A stretch of 64,000 nt of DNA, taken from positions 4,278,001 to 4,342,000 of the forward strand of contig NZ_LT707065.1 of assembly GCF_900156745.1 (NCBI RefSeq), given 5' to 3'. The notes below the pieces were generated by a model that had not been told where the DNA came from, made no database searches, and saw nothing but the letters and a program-made list of their open reading frames with translations. Source of the stretch: Achromobacter sp. MFA1 R4. Lineage in GTDB: Bacteria > Pseudomonadota > Gammaproteobacteria > Burkholderiales > Burkholderiaceae_B. This document shows positions 18,082 through 28,748 of this stretch, piece by piece (position 1 is the stretch's first letter; each line of letters opens with the position of its first letter). The position numbers and the translations under genes are program-made.

Positions 18082-18750
18082 GTGCGTGGCAAACCTCCCT
18101 TTCGCGGCGGCGGCAAGCTGACCGCCCTCGTCGTTGCCCTGATCCTCGCGGCGGCCGGCGCCCTCATCAACTGGCTGCAGCCGCAGGATCCCGCTACGCA
18201 GCGCCCGGCCGGGCGCGCGCAGGCGCCCGCGTCCCCGGCGCCGGGCAAAGCCCCGGGCGCGGCGGCGGGCGGGGTGCCGCAGGGCAGCTATACGCTCACC
18301 GGCACGATCGTCAACGTGGCGGACGGCGATACCGTGACGCTGCGCGCGCCGGACGGCCAGCGGCGCATCCGCATGGACAGCATCGACGCGCCCGAAGAAG
18401 GCCACGGCGCCGACCAGCCCGGCCAGCCCGACGCCGAGGCCGCGCGCAAGCACCTGGCCAGCCTCGTGGCCGGCAAGACGCTCACCGCCCAATGCTATGA
18501 ACAGGACCAGTATGGCCGCGACGTCTGCGCGCTGATCCTGGAGGACGGCCGCTCCGCCAACCGGGTACAGGTCGAGGCCGGCTACGCCTGGGCCTACACG
18601 GCCCGCAAGGGTGATTATCTGCGCGACAAGGCCATGCCCGACCTGCAACGCCAGGCCAAGGCGGCCGGCCGCGGGCTGTGGGCGCGTCCGGACGCCACGC
18701 AGCCCTGGAAATGGCGCTATGACTGCTGGCGGCAGCGCCAATGCGGCTGA
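18082..18750 (+). CDS. Thermonuclease (SNase-like) domain protein with N-terminal membrane anchor
   Basis: 222-residue protein: a basic N-terminus, one hydrophobic segment (about residues 12-30, LTALVVALILAAAGALI), a Pro/Ala-rich linker, then a staphylococcal-nuclease OB-fold. The nuclease part shows VADGDTVTLRAPDGQRRIRM, DSIDAPE (catalytic Asp), GRDVCALI and the conserved ANRVQVEAGYAWAY. It is probably anchored in or secreted through the inner membrane and could degrade nucleic acid. GTG at 18082 is used as the start because GGAG lies 9 bases before it; another GTG at 18040 is possible. Confidence 0.85.
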   Translation: MRGKPPFRGGGKLTALVVALILAAAGALINWLQPQDPATQRPAGRAQAPASPAPGKAPGAAAGGVPQGSYTLTGTIVNVADGDTVTLRAPDGQRRIRMDSIDAPEEGHGADQPGQPDAEAARKHLASLVAGKTLTAQCYEQDQYGRDVCALILEDGRSANRVQVEAGYAWAYTARKGDYLRDKAMPDLQRQAKAAGRGLWARPDATQPWKWRYDCWRQRQCG

Positions 18751-18871
18751 AAGCGGCCAGCCGGGCCGTCGCCGCCAGCCAGTCGGGCGCCGGCCCTAGG
18801 TGGATGCCAGGGTACTGGCGGGGCCCCGCGTTTGCTATCCTCTGACGCTACGAAACGAACGGAAGGTTTCC

Positions 18872-21115
18872 ATGGGTGTAATGAAGCGGCTCTGGGCGTC
18901 GGCCATGCTGCTGTCGCTGTCGCTGGCGTTGGCGGGCTGCTCGCAGGAAAGCCCCATCAACAGCCCGTATCCATCCGGCGCAGAAAGCCAGAACACGCTT
19001 TATTCCGCGTTCGTCAAACGCTCTCCCAAGTACCTGGACCCGGCCAGCTCCTATTCCGGCGACGAAACCCCCTACACCTACAACATCTACGAGCCGCTCT
19101 ACGGGTATCACTACCTGAAGCGGCCGTATGAACTGGTGCCGCGCGCGGCGGCCTCGATCGACCCGCCGGTGTACCTGGACGCCCAGGGCAACACGCTGCC
19201 CGCGGACGCGCCCGGCGAGCAGATCGCGCAAAGCATCTACGACATCAAGATCCGGCCCGGCATCCGTTTCGCGCCGCATCCCGCCTTTGCCCGCAAGCCG
19301 GACGGCAGTTATGCGTACTACCCGCTGGCCCCCGGCGAACTGGACGACAAGTTCTACATTCCCGATTTCCCGCTGACGGGCACGCGCGAGCTGACGGCCG
19401 ACGATTACGTCTACGCCTTCCGCCGCCTTGCCAGCCCGCGCGTGGTGTCGCCCATCTATTCGCTCATGTCCGAGCACGTGCAGGGCCTGAAAGACTACGG
19501 CGACCGCCTGCGCAAGCGCGACCAGGAATTGCGGCGCGACATGCCCGGCGGCGCCGGCACGCCGCCGTGGCTGGATCTGCGCGAAGACGACGGCTTCAAA
19601 GGCGTGGAGGCCCTGGATCCGCACACGCTGCGCATCCGCGTCGATGGCAAGTACCCGCAGTTCAAGTACTGGCTGGCCATGACGTTCACCGCGCCCATCC
19701 CGTGGGAGGCCGACCGCTTCTACAGCCAGCCCGGCATGGCCGCGCACGACCTCTCGCTGAACACGTGGCCGGTGGGCACCGGGCCGTACATGCTGGTGGA
19801 GTCGCTGCAGAACCGCCGCCACGTGCTGGGCCGCAATCCCAACTACCACGGCGAACCCTATCCCTGCGAAGGCGAGCCCGGCGACCAGGCGGCGGGCCTG
19901 CTGGCCGATTGCGGCAAGCCCACGCCCTTCATCGACCGCGCGGAATTCAGCGTCGAAAAGGAAGCCATTCCGCTGACCGGCAAGTTCATGCAGGGCTACT
20001 ACGACGTGCCGCAGATCGAGCGCGGCGAATACGGCGTTGCCATGCTGGTGGCGGCCGGCGACAGCCAGGACAAGGCGCGCAAGTATCAAGAGCACGGCAT
20101 CAAGCTGCCCACCACGGTCGAGACCGCGAACTGGTACATGGGCTTTAACTGGCTGGACCCGGTGGTGGGCAAGGGCGACACGCCCGAGCAGCAGGCGCGC
20201 AACCGCAAGCTGCGCCAGGCCATCAGCATCGCCTTCGACTGGGAAGAATACGTGGCGGTGTTCGAAAACAGCCAGGCGTCCGTGGCCTACGGGCCGGTGC
20301 CGCCGGGCGTGCTGGGCTACCGCGAGCCGCCCGAGGGCATCAACCCGGTGGTCTATGACCTGGTCGACGGCAAGCCGGTGCGCAAGTCCATCGACGTTGC
20401 CAGGCGCCTGCTCGCCGAGGCCGGCTATCCCGACGGCCGCAATGCCGAGACAGGGGCGCCGCTGGTGCTGTATTTCGATTCCATGTCCGGCGGCGGGTCC
20501 AACCCGCAGTTCGACTGGATGCGCCGCCAGCTCGCCAAGATCGGCGTGCAGCTGGACGTGCGGGCCACCGACTACAACCGTTTCCAGGACAAGATGCTGC
20601 GCGGGTCCGCGCAGCTCTTCCTGTGGGGCTGGAACGCCGACTACCCCGACGCCGAGAACTTCCTCTTCCTGCTCTACGGCCCGAACGCCAAGGCCAAGGG
20701 CGGGGGCGAGAACGCCGCCAACTATTCCAGCCCGGAGTTCGACCGGCTGTTCGAGCAGATGAAATTCCTGGACGACGGCCCCGAAAAGGCCGCGCTGATC
20801 GCCGAGATGATCGCCATCGTGCAGCGCGACGCACCGTGGATGTTCGGCTACTTCCCGATGTCCGGCGGCGCCTACCAGCAGTGGGTCGGCAACGCCAAGC
20901 CCACGCAGATGGTGCGCAATACCCTGCAATACATGAAGATCGACCCGGCGCTGCGGCAGCAGAAGATCGACGAATGGAACTCGCCCATCTGGTGGCCCAT
21001 CGGCGTCTTCATCCTGCTGCTGGTGCTGGCGATCTGGCCTTCGTACGTGGCGCTCAAGCGGCGCGAGCGCCAGACGGCGTTCGTGCCGCCTGAACGCAAG
21101 GAGCATCAATCATGA
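18872..21115 (+). CDS. Peptide ABC transporter substrate-binding lipoprotein (family 5)
   Basis: 747-residue periplasmic binding protein of the DppA/OppA class. The N-terminal signal ends in a lipobox, LSLALAGC, so it should be lipid-anchored. Family 5 features include YNIYEPLYGYHYLKRPYELVP, LTADDYVYAFRRLASPRV, and the late LRQAISIAFDWEEYV and WGWNADYPDAENFLFLLYG. It is longer than DppA (about 535) and has an unusual C-terminal hydrophobic helix, PIGVFILLLVLAIWPSYVAL, followed by basic residues, giving a second membrane anchor. Its stop overlaps the permease start (ATGA), so it heads a four-gene importer operon. Peptide is the likely ligand but specificity is unknown. Confidence 0.9.
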   Translation: MGVMKRLWASAMLLSLSLALAGCSQESPINSPYPSGAESQNTLYSAFVKRSPKYLDPASSYSGDETPYTYNIYEPLYGYHYLKRPYELVPRAAASIDPPVYLDAQGNTLPADAPGEQIAQSIYDIKIRPGIRFAPHPAFARKPDGSYAYYPLAPGELDDKFYIPDFPLTGTRELTADDYVYAFRRLASPRVVSPIYSLMSEHVQGLKDYGDRLRKRDQELRRDMPGGAGTPPWLDLREDDGFKGVEALDPHTLRIRVDGKYPQFKYWLAMTFTAPIPWEADRFYSQPGMAAHDLSLNTWPVGTGPYMLVESLQNRRHVLGRNPNYHGEPYPCEGEPGDQAAGLLADCGKPTPFIDRAEFSVEKEAIPLTGKFMQGYYDVPQIERGEYGVAMLVAAGDSQDKARKYQEHGIKLPTTVETANWYMGFNWLDPVVGKGDTPEQQARNRKLRQAISIAFDWEEYVAVFENSQASVAYGPVPPGVLGYREPPEGINPVVYDLVDGKPVRKSIDVARRLLAEAGYPDGRNAETGAPLVLYFDSMSGGGSNPQFDWMRRQLAKIGVQLDVRATDYNRFQDKMLRGSAQLFLWGWNADYPDAENFLFLLYGPNAKAKGGGENAANYSSPEFDRLFEQMKFLDDGPEKAALIAEMIAIVQRDAPWMFGYFPMSGGAYQQWVGNAKPTQMVRNTLQYMKIDPALRQQKIDEWNSPIWWPIGVFILLLVLAIWPSYVALKRRERQTAFVPPERKEHQS

Positions 21116-22089
21116 TCGGCTATGTGATACGCCGGCTGTTGTATGGCGTGCTGATTCTGATCGGCGTCAATCTCTTTACCTTCATCCTGTTCTTCGCGGT
21201 CAACACGCCGGACGACATGGCGCGGCTGGCCATCGGCGGGCAGCGCGTCAGCCAGGACGCCGTCGAAAAATGGAAGGCTGAGCGCGGCTACGACAAGCCG
21301 CTCTTTTTCAACGCCCAGGCCCAGGGCGCGGGGCGGCTTACCGAGACCGTGTTCTACCAGCGCTCGGTGCCGCTGCTGGTCATGGACTTCGGCTCGTCCG
21401 ACGGCGGCCGCGACATCGGCCGCGAGATCAAGACGCGCATGGGGCCCAGCCTGGCGCTGGCCGTGCCCACGTTTTTCCTGGGGCTGTTCGCCAGCATCGT
21501 CTTTTCGCTCACGCTGGTGTATTTCCGGGCCACGCGGCTGGACTTCTGGGGCGTCGTGCTGTGCGTGATGCTGCTTTCGATATCAAGCCTGTTTTACATC
21601 ATCGCGGGCCAATGGGTCTTTGCCAAGCTGCTGCGGCTGGTGCCGTTCTCGGGCTACTCGGGCGGGCTGGATGTCGTCAAGTTCCTGGCGCTGCCGGTGC
21701 TGGTCGCGATCGTCTCGCGGCTGGGGCCCGAAGCGCGCTTCTACCGCACCCTGTTTCTTGAGGAAATCGGCAAGGACTACGTGCGCACCGCGCGGTCCAA
21801 GGGGCTGGCCGAGCGCGTCGTGCTGTTTCGCCACGTGCTGCGCAACGCCATGCTGCCCATCCTGACCAGCACGGTGGCCGCGCTGCCGCTGCTGTTCATG
21901 GGCAGCCTGATCGCGGAGTCCTTCTTCGGCATTCCGGGGCTGGGCAGCTACACCATCGACGCCATCAACGCGCAAGACTTCTCCATCGTGCGCGCCATGG
22001 TGTTCCTGGGCGCGGCGCTCTACATCGTGGGGCTGATCCTGGCCGACATTTCCTACACGCTGGCCGACCCCCGCGTGCGTTTCGAGTAG
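21112..22089 (+). CDS. Peptide ABC transporter permease (DppB/YejB-like)
   Basis: 325-residue inner-membrane permease with about six membrane helices, beginning MIGYVIRRLLYGVLILIGVNLFTFILFF, the classic start of this subfamily. The cytoplasmic EAA loop reads RTARSKGLAERVVLFRHVLRNAMLPI and contacts the ATPase. It overlaps the binding-protein gene by 4 bases and precedes the second permease by 5 bases, which indicates translational coupling. Confidence 0.92.
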   Translation: MIGYVIRRLLYGVLILIGVNLFTFILFFAVNTPDDMARLAIGGQRVSQDAVEKWKAERGYDKPLFFNAQAQGAGRLTETVFYQRSVPLLVMDFGSSDGGRDIGREIKTRMGPSLALAVPTFFLGLFASIVFSLTLVYFRATRLDFWGVVLCVMLLSISSLFYIIAGQWVFAKLLRLVPFSGYSGGLDVVKFLALPVLVAIVSRLGPEARFYRTLFLEEIGKDYVRTARSKGLAERVVLFRHVLRNAMLPILTSTVAALPLLFMGSLIAESFFGIPGLGSYTIDAINAQDFSIVRAMVFLGAALYIVGLILADISYTLADPRVRFE

Positions 22090-22094
22090 CCGCC

Positions 22095-23602
22095 ATGCCC
22101 AAGTTCGTCTTCCTCTGGACCGATATCGCGCTGTGGCTGATGGTGGCGGGCGCGCTGGCTTACATCTGGCGCGTGCGCCGCAGCGCCAACCTGCGCGCCA
22201 CCTGGGCGCGCGTGGCCCGCGACACGCCCGCCATGTGCTCGGCCGTCATCCTGGTCGCCTTTTCGGTGGTCGGCCTGCTGGACTCGGTGCACTATCGCCC
22301 GCTGCTGCCGCCCGCGCCGGGCGCGGCGGCCGACGCCCCGCCGGTCTACGCGCCGGCCGTGCAATCCGCGCTGGACGGCCTGCTGGCCGGCACGGTGCTG
22401 ACCCGGCCCGAGAAAACCTATTCCGAACCGCTGGCCGCCCACCAGTTCACCAAAGAGACCATGCTGGTGAACGACAAGCCAGTGCGCGATTTTCCGCGCC
22501 TGCGCGGCGCCGCCCTGCACCTGACCGATCCCGGCCAGGAGCGCGCCGGCGACATCGCCATGCGGCTGGGGTGGGGGCTGGCCGCCGGGCTGGGGGTCGC
22601 GCTGGCGGGCGCGGTCCTGCTGTTCGCGTGCCTGACGCGCGCCACCGGCTCGGCCTCCCATGCGGCCGAGGAACTGCTCGCCGGCCGCGCCGACATCCCC
22701 TGGCGCGCCATGACGATCACTTTCGCCCTGCTGTGCCTGGCCGTGGGCGCGCTGGCCGGCCTGTCCAGTGGTTATCACGCGCTGGGCACCGACCGCATCG
22801 GCAACGACGTGCTGTGGCAGGCGCTCAAAAGCATCCGCACGGCGCTGGTCATCGGCAGCCTCACCACGCTGGCGATGCTGCCGCCGGCCATCGTCTTCGG
22901 CATCGCGGCCGGCTATTTCAAGGGCAAGGTCGACGACGCCATCCAGTACCTGTACACCACCATCACCTCGATCCCCGGCGTGCTGCTGGTGGCCGCCTGC
23001 GCGTTGATGATGCAGGTGTACATCGACAACCATTCGGACCTCTTCGACACCTCCGCCGCCCGCGCCGACCTGCGCCTGTTCCTGCTGTGCATGATCCTCG
23101 GGCTGACGGGCTGGGCGGGCCTGTGCCGCCTGCTGCGCGCTGAAACCCTCAAGCTGCGCGAGCTGGAATACGTGCAGGCCGCGCGCGCCTTCGGCGTCTC
23201 GCACTGGCGCATCATGACGCGCCACCTGCTGCCCAACGTGGCCCACCTGGTGCTGATCACCGTGGTGCTGGAATTCTCGGGCCTCGTCCTGTACGAGGCC
23301 GTGCTGTCGTACCTGGGCATCGGCGTGGATCCCAGCATGAATTCCTTCGGCTCGATGATCGACGGCGCGCGCCTGGAAATGTCGCGCGACCCCATGATCT
23401 GGTGGAACCTGATGACCGCTTTCATCTTCATGCTGGCGCTGGTGCTGGCCGCCAACCTGTTCGCGGACGCGGTGCGCGACGCGTTCGATCCGCGCACCCG
23501 GCGATTCAAGCCCAGCCGCCTGGCGCGCCTGGGCTTCATGGGCCGCCGTCCGGGCACGATGCTGGCGGCGGACGCGCGCGCCTCCAAGACCGGGGAGGCG
23601 CC

Positions 23603-23606
<4 letters not shown>
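22095..23606 (+). CDS. Peptide ABC transporter permease, extended form (DppC/YejE-like)
   Basis: 503-residue permease, about 200 residues longer than DppC. The C-terminal half (from about residue 235) is a normal permease with the EAA loop EYVQAARAFGVSHWRIMTRHLLPN and the LSYLGIGVDPSMNSFGSMI segment. The N-terminal half adds membrane segments near residues 8-24, 50-65 and 155-180 with a large periplasmic loop between. A long form is also known for YejE. It overlaps the ATPase gene by 4 bases (ATGA). Confidence 0.9.
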
Positions 23607-25294
<1,688 letters not shown>

Positions 25295-25403
25295 ACGCAG
25301 TTTTCAGACCGCTTCCGGTAGCCGCCCGGGCGCGCAGGCCCCGGCGGGCTGCCTGGGCGGCGCAGGATCTTGTATTCTGCGTACAGAACCTCATATTCCT
25401 GCC

Positions 25404-25862
25404 ATGGCCCTCAAAGTTTTTGACCTTCAGTGCGACCACAGCCACGTCTTCGAAGGCTGGTTCTCGTCGCACGACGACTACGACGCGCAACAGGCGCGTG
25501 GCCTCGTCACGTGCCCGGTCTGCGGGTCGGCCAGCATTACCAAGCGCCTGTCCGCGCCCCGCCTGAACGTGGCCCACCTGCACGCGCCGGCAGCCCAGCC
25601 GCCCGCGCCCGCCGGCGGATCCGACGCCGAAAAAATGGCGGCCCTGCAAGCCGCCGTCATGCGCCAGGTGCGCGCCCTGGTGCGCAACACCGAAAACGTC
25701 GGCCCCCGCTTCGCCGAGGAAGCCCGTCGCATCCACGAAGGCGACGCCGACGACCGCCCCATCCGTGGCACCGCCACCCGCGAAGAACGCGAATCCCTGG
25801 CCGAAGACGGCATCGACGTCATGGCCGTGCCGGACTTCCTGGACGACGAACGCCTGCAGTAA
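25404..25862 (+). CDS. DUF1178 family zinc-ribbon-like protein
   Basis: 152-residue protein of unknown function. The N-terminus, FDLQCDHSHVFEGWFSSHDDYDAQQ followed by CPVCGS, is typical of DUF1178 and could bind zinc through Cys residues; a Pro/Ala-rich linker and an acidic C-terminal half with RFAEEARRIHEG and REERESLAEDGI follow. These conserved sections identify the family but not a function. A TATTCT near 25371 may be its -10. It ends 143 bases before the AbiE-like unit and has the GC bias of the host genes. Confidence 0.85.
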   Translation: MALKVFDLQCDHSHVFEGWFSSHDDYDAQQARGLVTCPVCGSASITKRLSAPRLNVAHLHAPAAQPPAPAGGSDAEKMAALQAAVMRQVRALVRNTENVGPRFAEEARRIHEGDADDRPIRGTATREERESLAEDGIDVMAVPDFLDDERLQ

Positions 25863-25923
25863 GGGGCCGGCTGCGGGAGGCGTGGGACCGGCTTATGCAG
25901 TGATTTTGGCTTTTTCGCTGTGC

Positions 25924-25960
25924 AGCGAATATATGTATTTCGCCGAATATTCGCTATATT
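25924..25960 (+). promoter_or_regulatory. Promoter and palindromic operator of the AbiE-like unit
   Basis: Perfect 9-bp arms AGCGAATAT (25924-25932) and ATATTCGCT (25947-25955) face each other, and a 10-bp palindrome CGAATATTCG (25944-25953) is nested in the right half. A TATATT hexamer (25955-25960) that could be the -10 overlaps the end, 46 bases before the ATG. Binding here would block transcription, as expected for autoregulation by the winged-helix first gene. No good -35 is visible. Confidence 0.6.
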
Positions 25961-26005
25961 CTCCCGACATTCCTGATTTTCGCCCAGTTGAGAACAGCGG
26001 CCCTC

Positions 26006-27085
26006 ATGTCGAAAACTACCGTGCCGGAACAGGCGTTGATCGGACAGCTCCTGGAGTCACTCCAGGCGTTGCCTGACGTGCGCGTGGCGTCGACCCGGGC
26101 AGCACCTGGGGTGCAGGGCGCCAACCCTGTCGATGCCAGGATCGATCTGCGGGTCGCGGGCAAGTCGGTCGTTCTGCTGGTCGAGGTCAAGAAGTCCGTC
26201 TATCCCCGGGATGCGCGTCAATGGCTGTGGCAATTGAGGTCGCTACAGCCGGGCCAAAACGCCGATGTCCAGCCTCTGCTGGTGGCGGAGTCGCTTTCAA
26301 GCGGGGCGAAAGAACTGCTCAGAAGCGAGCGGGTCGGCTACTTCGATAGCGGCGGAAGCCTGTTCCTGCCGGCCGCGGGTGCCTTCATCTACATCGACAG
26401 GCCGGCGCCGAAGGTGCTGGACAAGTCGGTCCGGTCGCTGTTCTCGTCGCGGCGTGCCCAGGTCTTGCACGCCCTCCTGGACGATCACGATAAATGGTTT
26501 GGCGTTAACGACGTGGCTGGTCGTGCGCAGGTGGCGCCATCTACCGCCTCGGACGTGTTAAGTCAGCTGGAGCGGTTCGATTGGCTGGAGTCGCGTGGGC
26601 AAGGGCCCAATAAGACGCGCCATCTCCGCGAACCGGCTGCGTTGCTCGATGCGTGGGCAAAACAGGTCGCCACGCAGCCGGCGCCGGCGCAGCGCCGGTA
26701 TTTTGTGCCCGCTCTGAAGTCCGAGGCGTTGATCGAACGGCTCGCTCAGTCTTGCGATGCGCATCAGGTGGATTACGCGGTGAGCTACGAAGCGGCTGCG
26801 CAGCGCTATGCGCCGTTCTTGTCCGGTATTTCCCAGGTGCGCGTTCGACTGCAGCCCGGACCTGGCGCCGAGTTGGCAATGGCCGAGTTGGGCGCGCGTG
26901 TCGTCAATGAAGGCGCTAACCTCGCGGTCGTCGATTCGACCTCGGCCGGAGCGCTGCTTTTCCGGCGACACGTTGGCGATGTCTGGCTGGCCAGTCCGGT
27001 CCAGGTGTATCTCGATCTGCTGCAGGCAGAAGGCCGCGCCAAGGAAATGGCCCAGCACCTGCGCCAGGAGAGGATCGGTTTCTGA
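26006..27085 (+). CDS. AbiEi-like antitoxin/regulator with N-terminal nuclease-like region and winged helix
   Basis: 359-residue protein, probably the antitoxin and repressor of a type IV (AbiE-like) pair. Residues about 40-130 look like a restriction-endonuclease-like fold: DARIDLRV then LLVEVKK gives D...E60-x-K62, followed by GYFDSGGSLFL. Residues about 148-210 form a winged helix (LHALLDD...FGVNDVAGRAQVAPSTASDVLSQLERFDWLESRG). The C-terminal part ends with WLASPVQVYLDLLQAEGRAKEMAQHLR, the pattern I associate with AbiEi-type C-termini. Whether the E-x-K is catalytic is unknown. A TTG at 25988 is an alternative start. It overlaps the next gene by one base (TGATG). Codon use is less GC-biased than in the flanking genes, suggesting horizontal acquisition. 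Confidence 0.7.
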   Translation: MSKTTVPEQALIGQLLESLQALPDVRVASTRAAPGVQGANPVDARIDLRVAGKSVVLLVEVKKSVYPRDARQWLWQLRSLQPGQNADVQPLLVAESLSSGAKELLRSERVGYFDSGGSLFLPAAGAFIYIDRPAPKVLDKSVRSLFSSRRAQVLHALLDDHDKWFGVNDVAGRAQVAPSTASDVLSQLERFDWLESRGQGPNKTRHLREPAALLDAWAKQVATQPAPAQRRYFVPALKSEALIERLAQSCDAHQVDYAVSYEAAAQRYAPFLSGISQVRVRLQPGPGAELAMAELGARVVNEGANLAVVDSTSAGALLFRRHVGDVWLASPVQVYLDLLQAEGRAKEMAQHLRQERIGF

Positions 27086-27993
27086 TGGCAAAGCCCGCGA
27101 CGTTGGATGGCTATAGCGACCAGTACACGACGGACTGCGAACGTCTCCTCGTGACGTTGCTGCGGGGACTGGGACCGTGGAAAGATTCGATCTATCTGAT
27201 CGGGGGGCTGACGCCGCGATATCTCGTTGCGGCTCGTCCCCCGGTTGTGCCTGCGCACGCTGGAACGCTGGACGTGGACCTCGTGATCGACCTGCAGATC
27301 CTGGCCGACACCGATGCGTATCACACACTCGAAGACAACCTGAAGAAGATGGGCTTCGAGCGAGCCGAGAACGCCGCCGGTGCAAAGTTGTCCTGGCGGT
27401 GGCAGACCCGCACTGAACATGGCGCGCTGATGGTGTTGGAGTTGCTGGCGGACGCGCCGGAGATCGCCGGCGGCAAGGTACAGCCATTGCCGACCGATGG
27501 CACGATCTCTGCATTGAATATTCCCTATTTGTCCATTGTTTTCGACCTTCATCAAGTCACCGAGATTCAGGCCGAACTATTGGGCGGCAATGGAATCGCC
27601 ACAGAACGGATCAAGCATGCGAACCTGGTGAGCTTTACCTGTCTGAAGGTGTTTGCATTCGATCAGCGCTTCGAACGCAAGGATGCCCACGATCTGGTCT
27701 ATTGCATCGAGCATGCGTCCGAAGGACTGGATGCCGTGGCTGCGGCGTTTCACAAGGAGCGCGAGGGCAGGCATAGGGGCGTTGTGGAGGCCTCTTTGGC
27801 GATCCTGCGCAGTCGCTTCGCGAGCGATGCGACCGCCGAAGGCTATCGCAAGGACGGTCCCGTGTCGGTCGCTAAGTTCGAGCTGGGTGAGGGCGACGAG
27901 CCAGAGCAGCGCGAGGCAAGGATGTTGCGGCAGCGGCAGGCCAGCGACGTGATCGAACGGCTTCTTTCTCGAATCGGCCCGGCACTCACTTAG
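27085..27993 (+). CDS. AbiEii/AbiGii-like nucleotidyltransferase, predicted toxin
   Basis: 302-residue protein with a minimal nucleotidyltransferase fold. IGG (G40-G41) is followed by TLDVDLVIDL, giving the two metal-binding Asp (D63, D65), and ELLAD near 119-123 may supply the third acidic residue. The helical part contains KVFAFDQRFERKDAHDL (K188 to about residue 204), matching the K...R..KD..DL signature of AbiEii-type toxins. Relatives in the AbiEii/MenT group add nucleotides to RNA, blocking growth. The start overlaps the upstream stop as TGATG. A window of it (27541-27600) is 32/60 G+C, against 39/60 in a window of the neighbouring DUF1178 gene. It ends 20 bases before a bidirectional terminator. 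Confidence 0.72.
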   Translation: MAKPATLDGYSDQYTTDCERLLVTLLRGLGPWKDSIYLIGGLTPRYLVAARPPVVPAHAGTLDVDLVIDLQILADTDAYHTLEDNLKKMGFERAENAAGAKLSWRWQTRTEHGALMVLELLADAPEIAGGKVQPLPTDGTISALNIPYLSIVFDLHQVTEIQAELLGGNGIATERIKHANLVSFTCLKVFAFDQRFERKDAHDLVYCIEHASEGLDAVAAAFHKEREGRHRGVVEASLAILRSRFASDATAEGYRKDGPVSVAKFELGEGDEPEQREARMLRQRQASDVIERLLSRIGPALT

Positions 27994-28012
27994 CGTGGCC
28001 GTCCGCCGGCCG

Positions 28013-28046
28013 AAAAAAAAGCCAGACCGCAAGGTCTGGCTTTTTT
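28013..28046. terminator. Bidirectional intrinsic terminator
   Basis: A-tract 28013-28020, stem GCCAGACC (28021-28028), loop GCAA, stem GGTCTGGC (28033-28040), T-tract 28041-28046. Works for the AbiE-like unit on the plus strand and efp on the minus strand. Confidence 0.95.
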
Positions 28047-28059
28047 GCGCTGGGCCGGA

Positions 28060-28620
28060 TCAGTTGTTGACGCGGCTGCGGTATTCGTTCGTGCGGGTGT
28101 CGATTTCGATCTTGTCGCCGATGGCGCAGAACAGCGGCACGTTCAGTTCGTAGCCGGTGTTGATCTTGGCCGGCTTGGTCACCTTGCCCGAGGTGTCGCC
28201 ACGGACGGCGGGTTCGGTGTAGGTGATTTCGCGAACGATGGTGGTGGGCAGTTCAACCGAGATGGCGCGGCCGTCGTAGAAGACCACTTCCACGGGCATC
28301 GCTTCTTCCAGGTAGTTCAGGGCGTCGCCCATGCTTTCGGCTTCGATTTCGTACTGGTTGTACTCTTCGTCCATGAAGACGTACATCGGGTCGCCGAAGT
28401 AGGAATACGTGCATTCCTTGCGATCCAGTTGGACGACTTCGAACTTTTCGTCAGCCTTGTAGACCGATTCGCTGGCCGAGGCGGTCAGCAGGTTCTTGAA
28501 CTTCAGCTTGACGACGGCCGCGTTGCGGCCCGACTTGTTGTATTCGGCCTTCTGGACCACGAGGGGATCCTTGCCGACCATGACCACGTTGCCGACTCGC
28601 AATTCCTGAGCGGTTTTCAT
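28060..28620 (-). CDS. efp: Elongation factor P
   Basis: 186-residue tRNA-mimicking factor that rescues ribosomes stalled at polyproline. The KOW-like domain I has the loop YNKSGRNAA with Arg at position 32, the arginine-rhamnosylated type, not the Lys34 type modified by EpmA. OB domains follow, with the C-terminal [17 protein letters not shown]. The frame is open to 28686, but homologous sequence begins with [11 protein letters not shown] at 28620 behind a GGAG. The modifying enzyme gene earP lies immediately upstream on the same strand. Confidence 0.97.
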   Translation of the reverse strand: MKTAQELRVGNVVMVGKDPLVVQKAEYNKSGRNAAVVKLKFKNLLTASASESVYKADEKFEVVQLDRKECTYSYFGDPMYVFMDEEYNQYEIEAESMGDALNYLEEAMPVEVVFYDGRAISVELPTTIVREITYTEPAVRGDTSGKVTKPAKINTGYELNVPLFCAIGDKIEIDTRTNEYRSRVNN

Positions 28621-28748
28621 CGATAAAACTCCGGGGGTGATGGGTGCGCTCGCCGTGCTAGCAAAAGCCGCAATGGACTTGTGCACACCCCGGGAGGCGT
28701 CATAGTTGAGGCCCGACAGATTCAGGGCAACTCGGAAAACTCTCTATT

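Noticed and set aside
18848-21109. 753-codon minus-strand frame opposite the peptide-binding lipoprotein
   Set aside because: Shadow of a gene with clear lipobox and family motifs, within a coupled operon.
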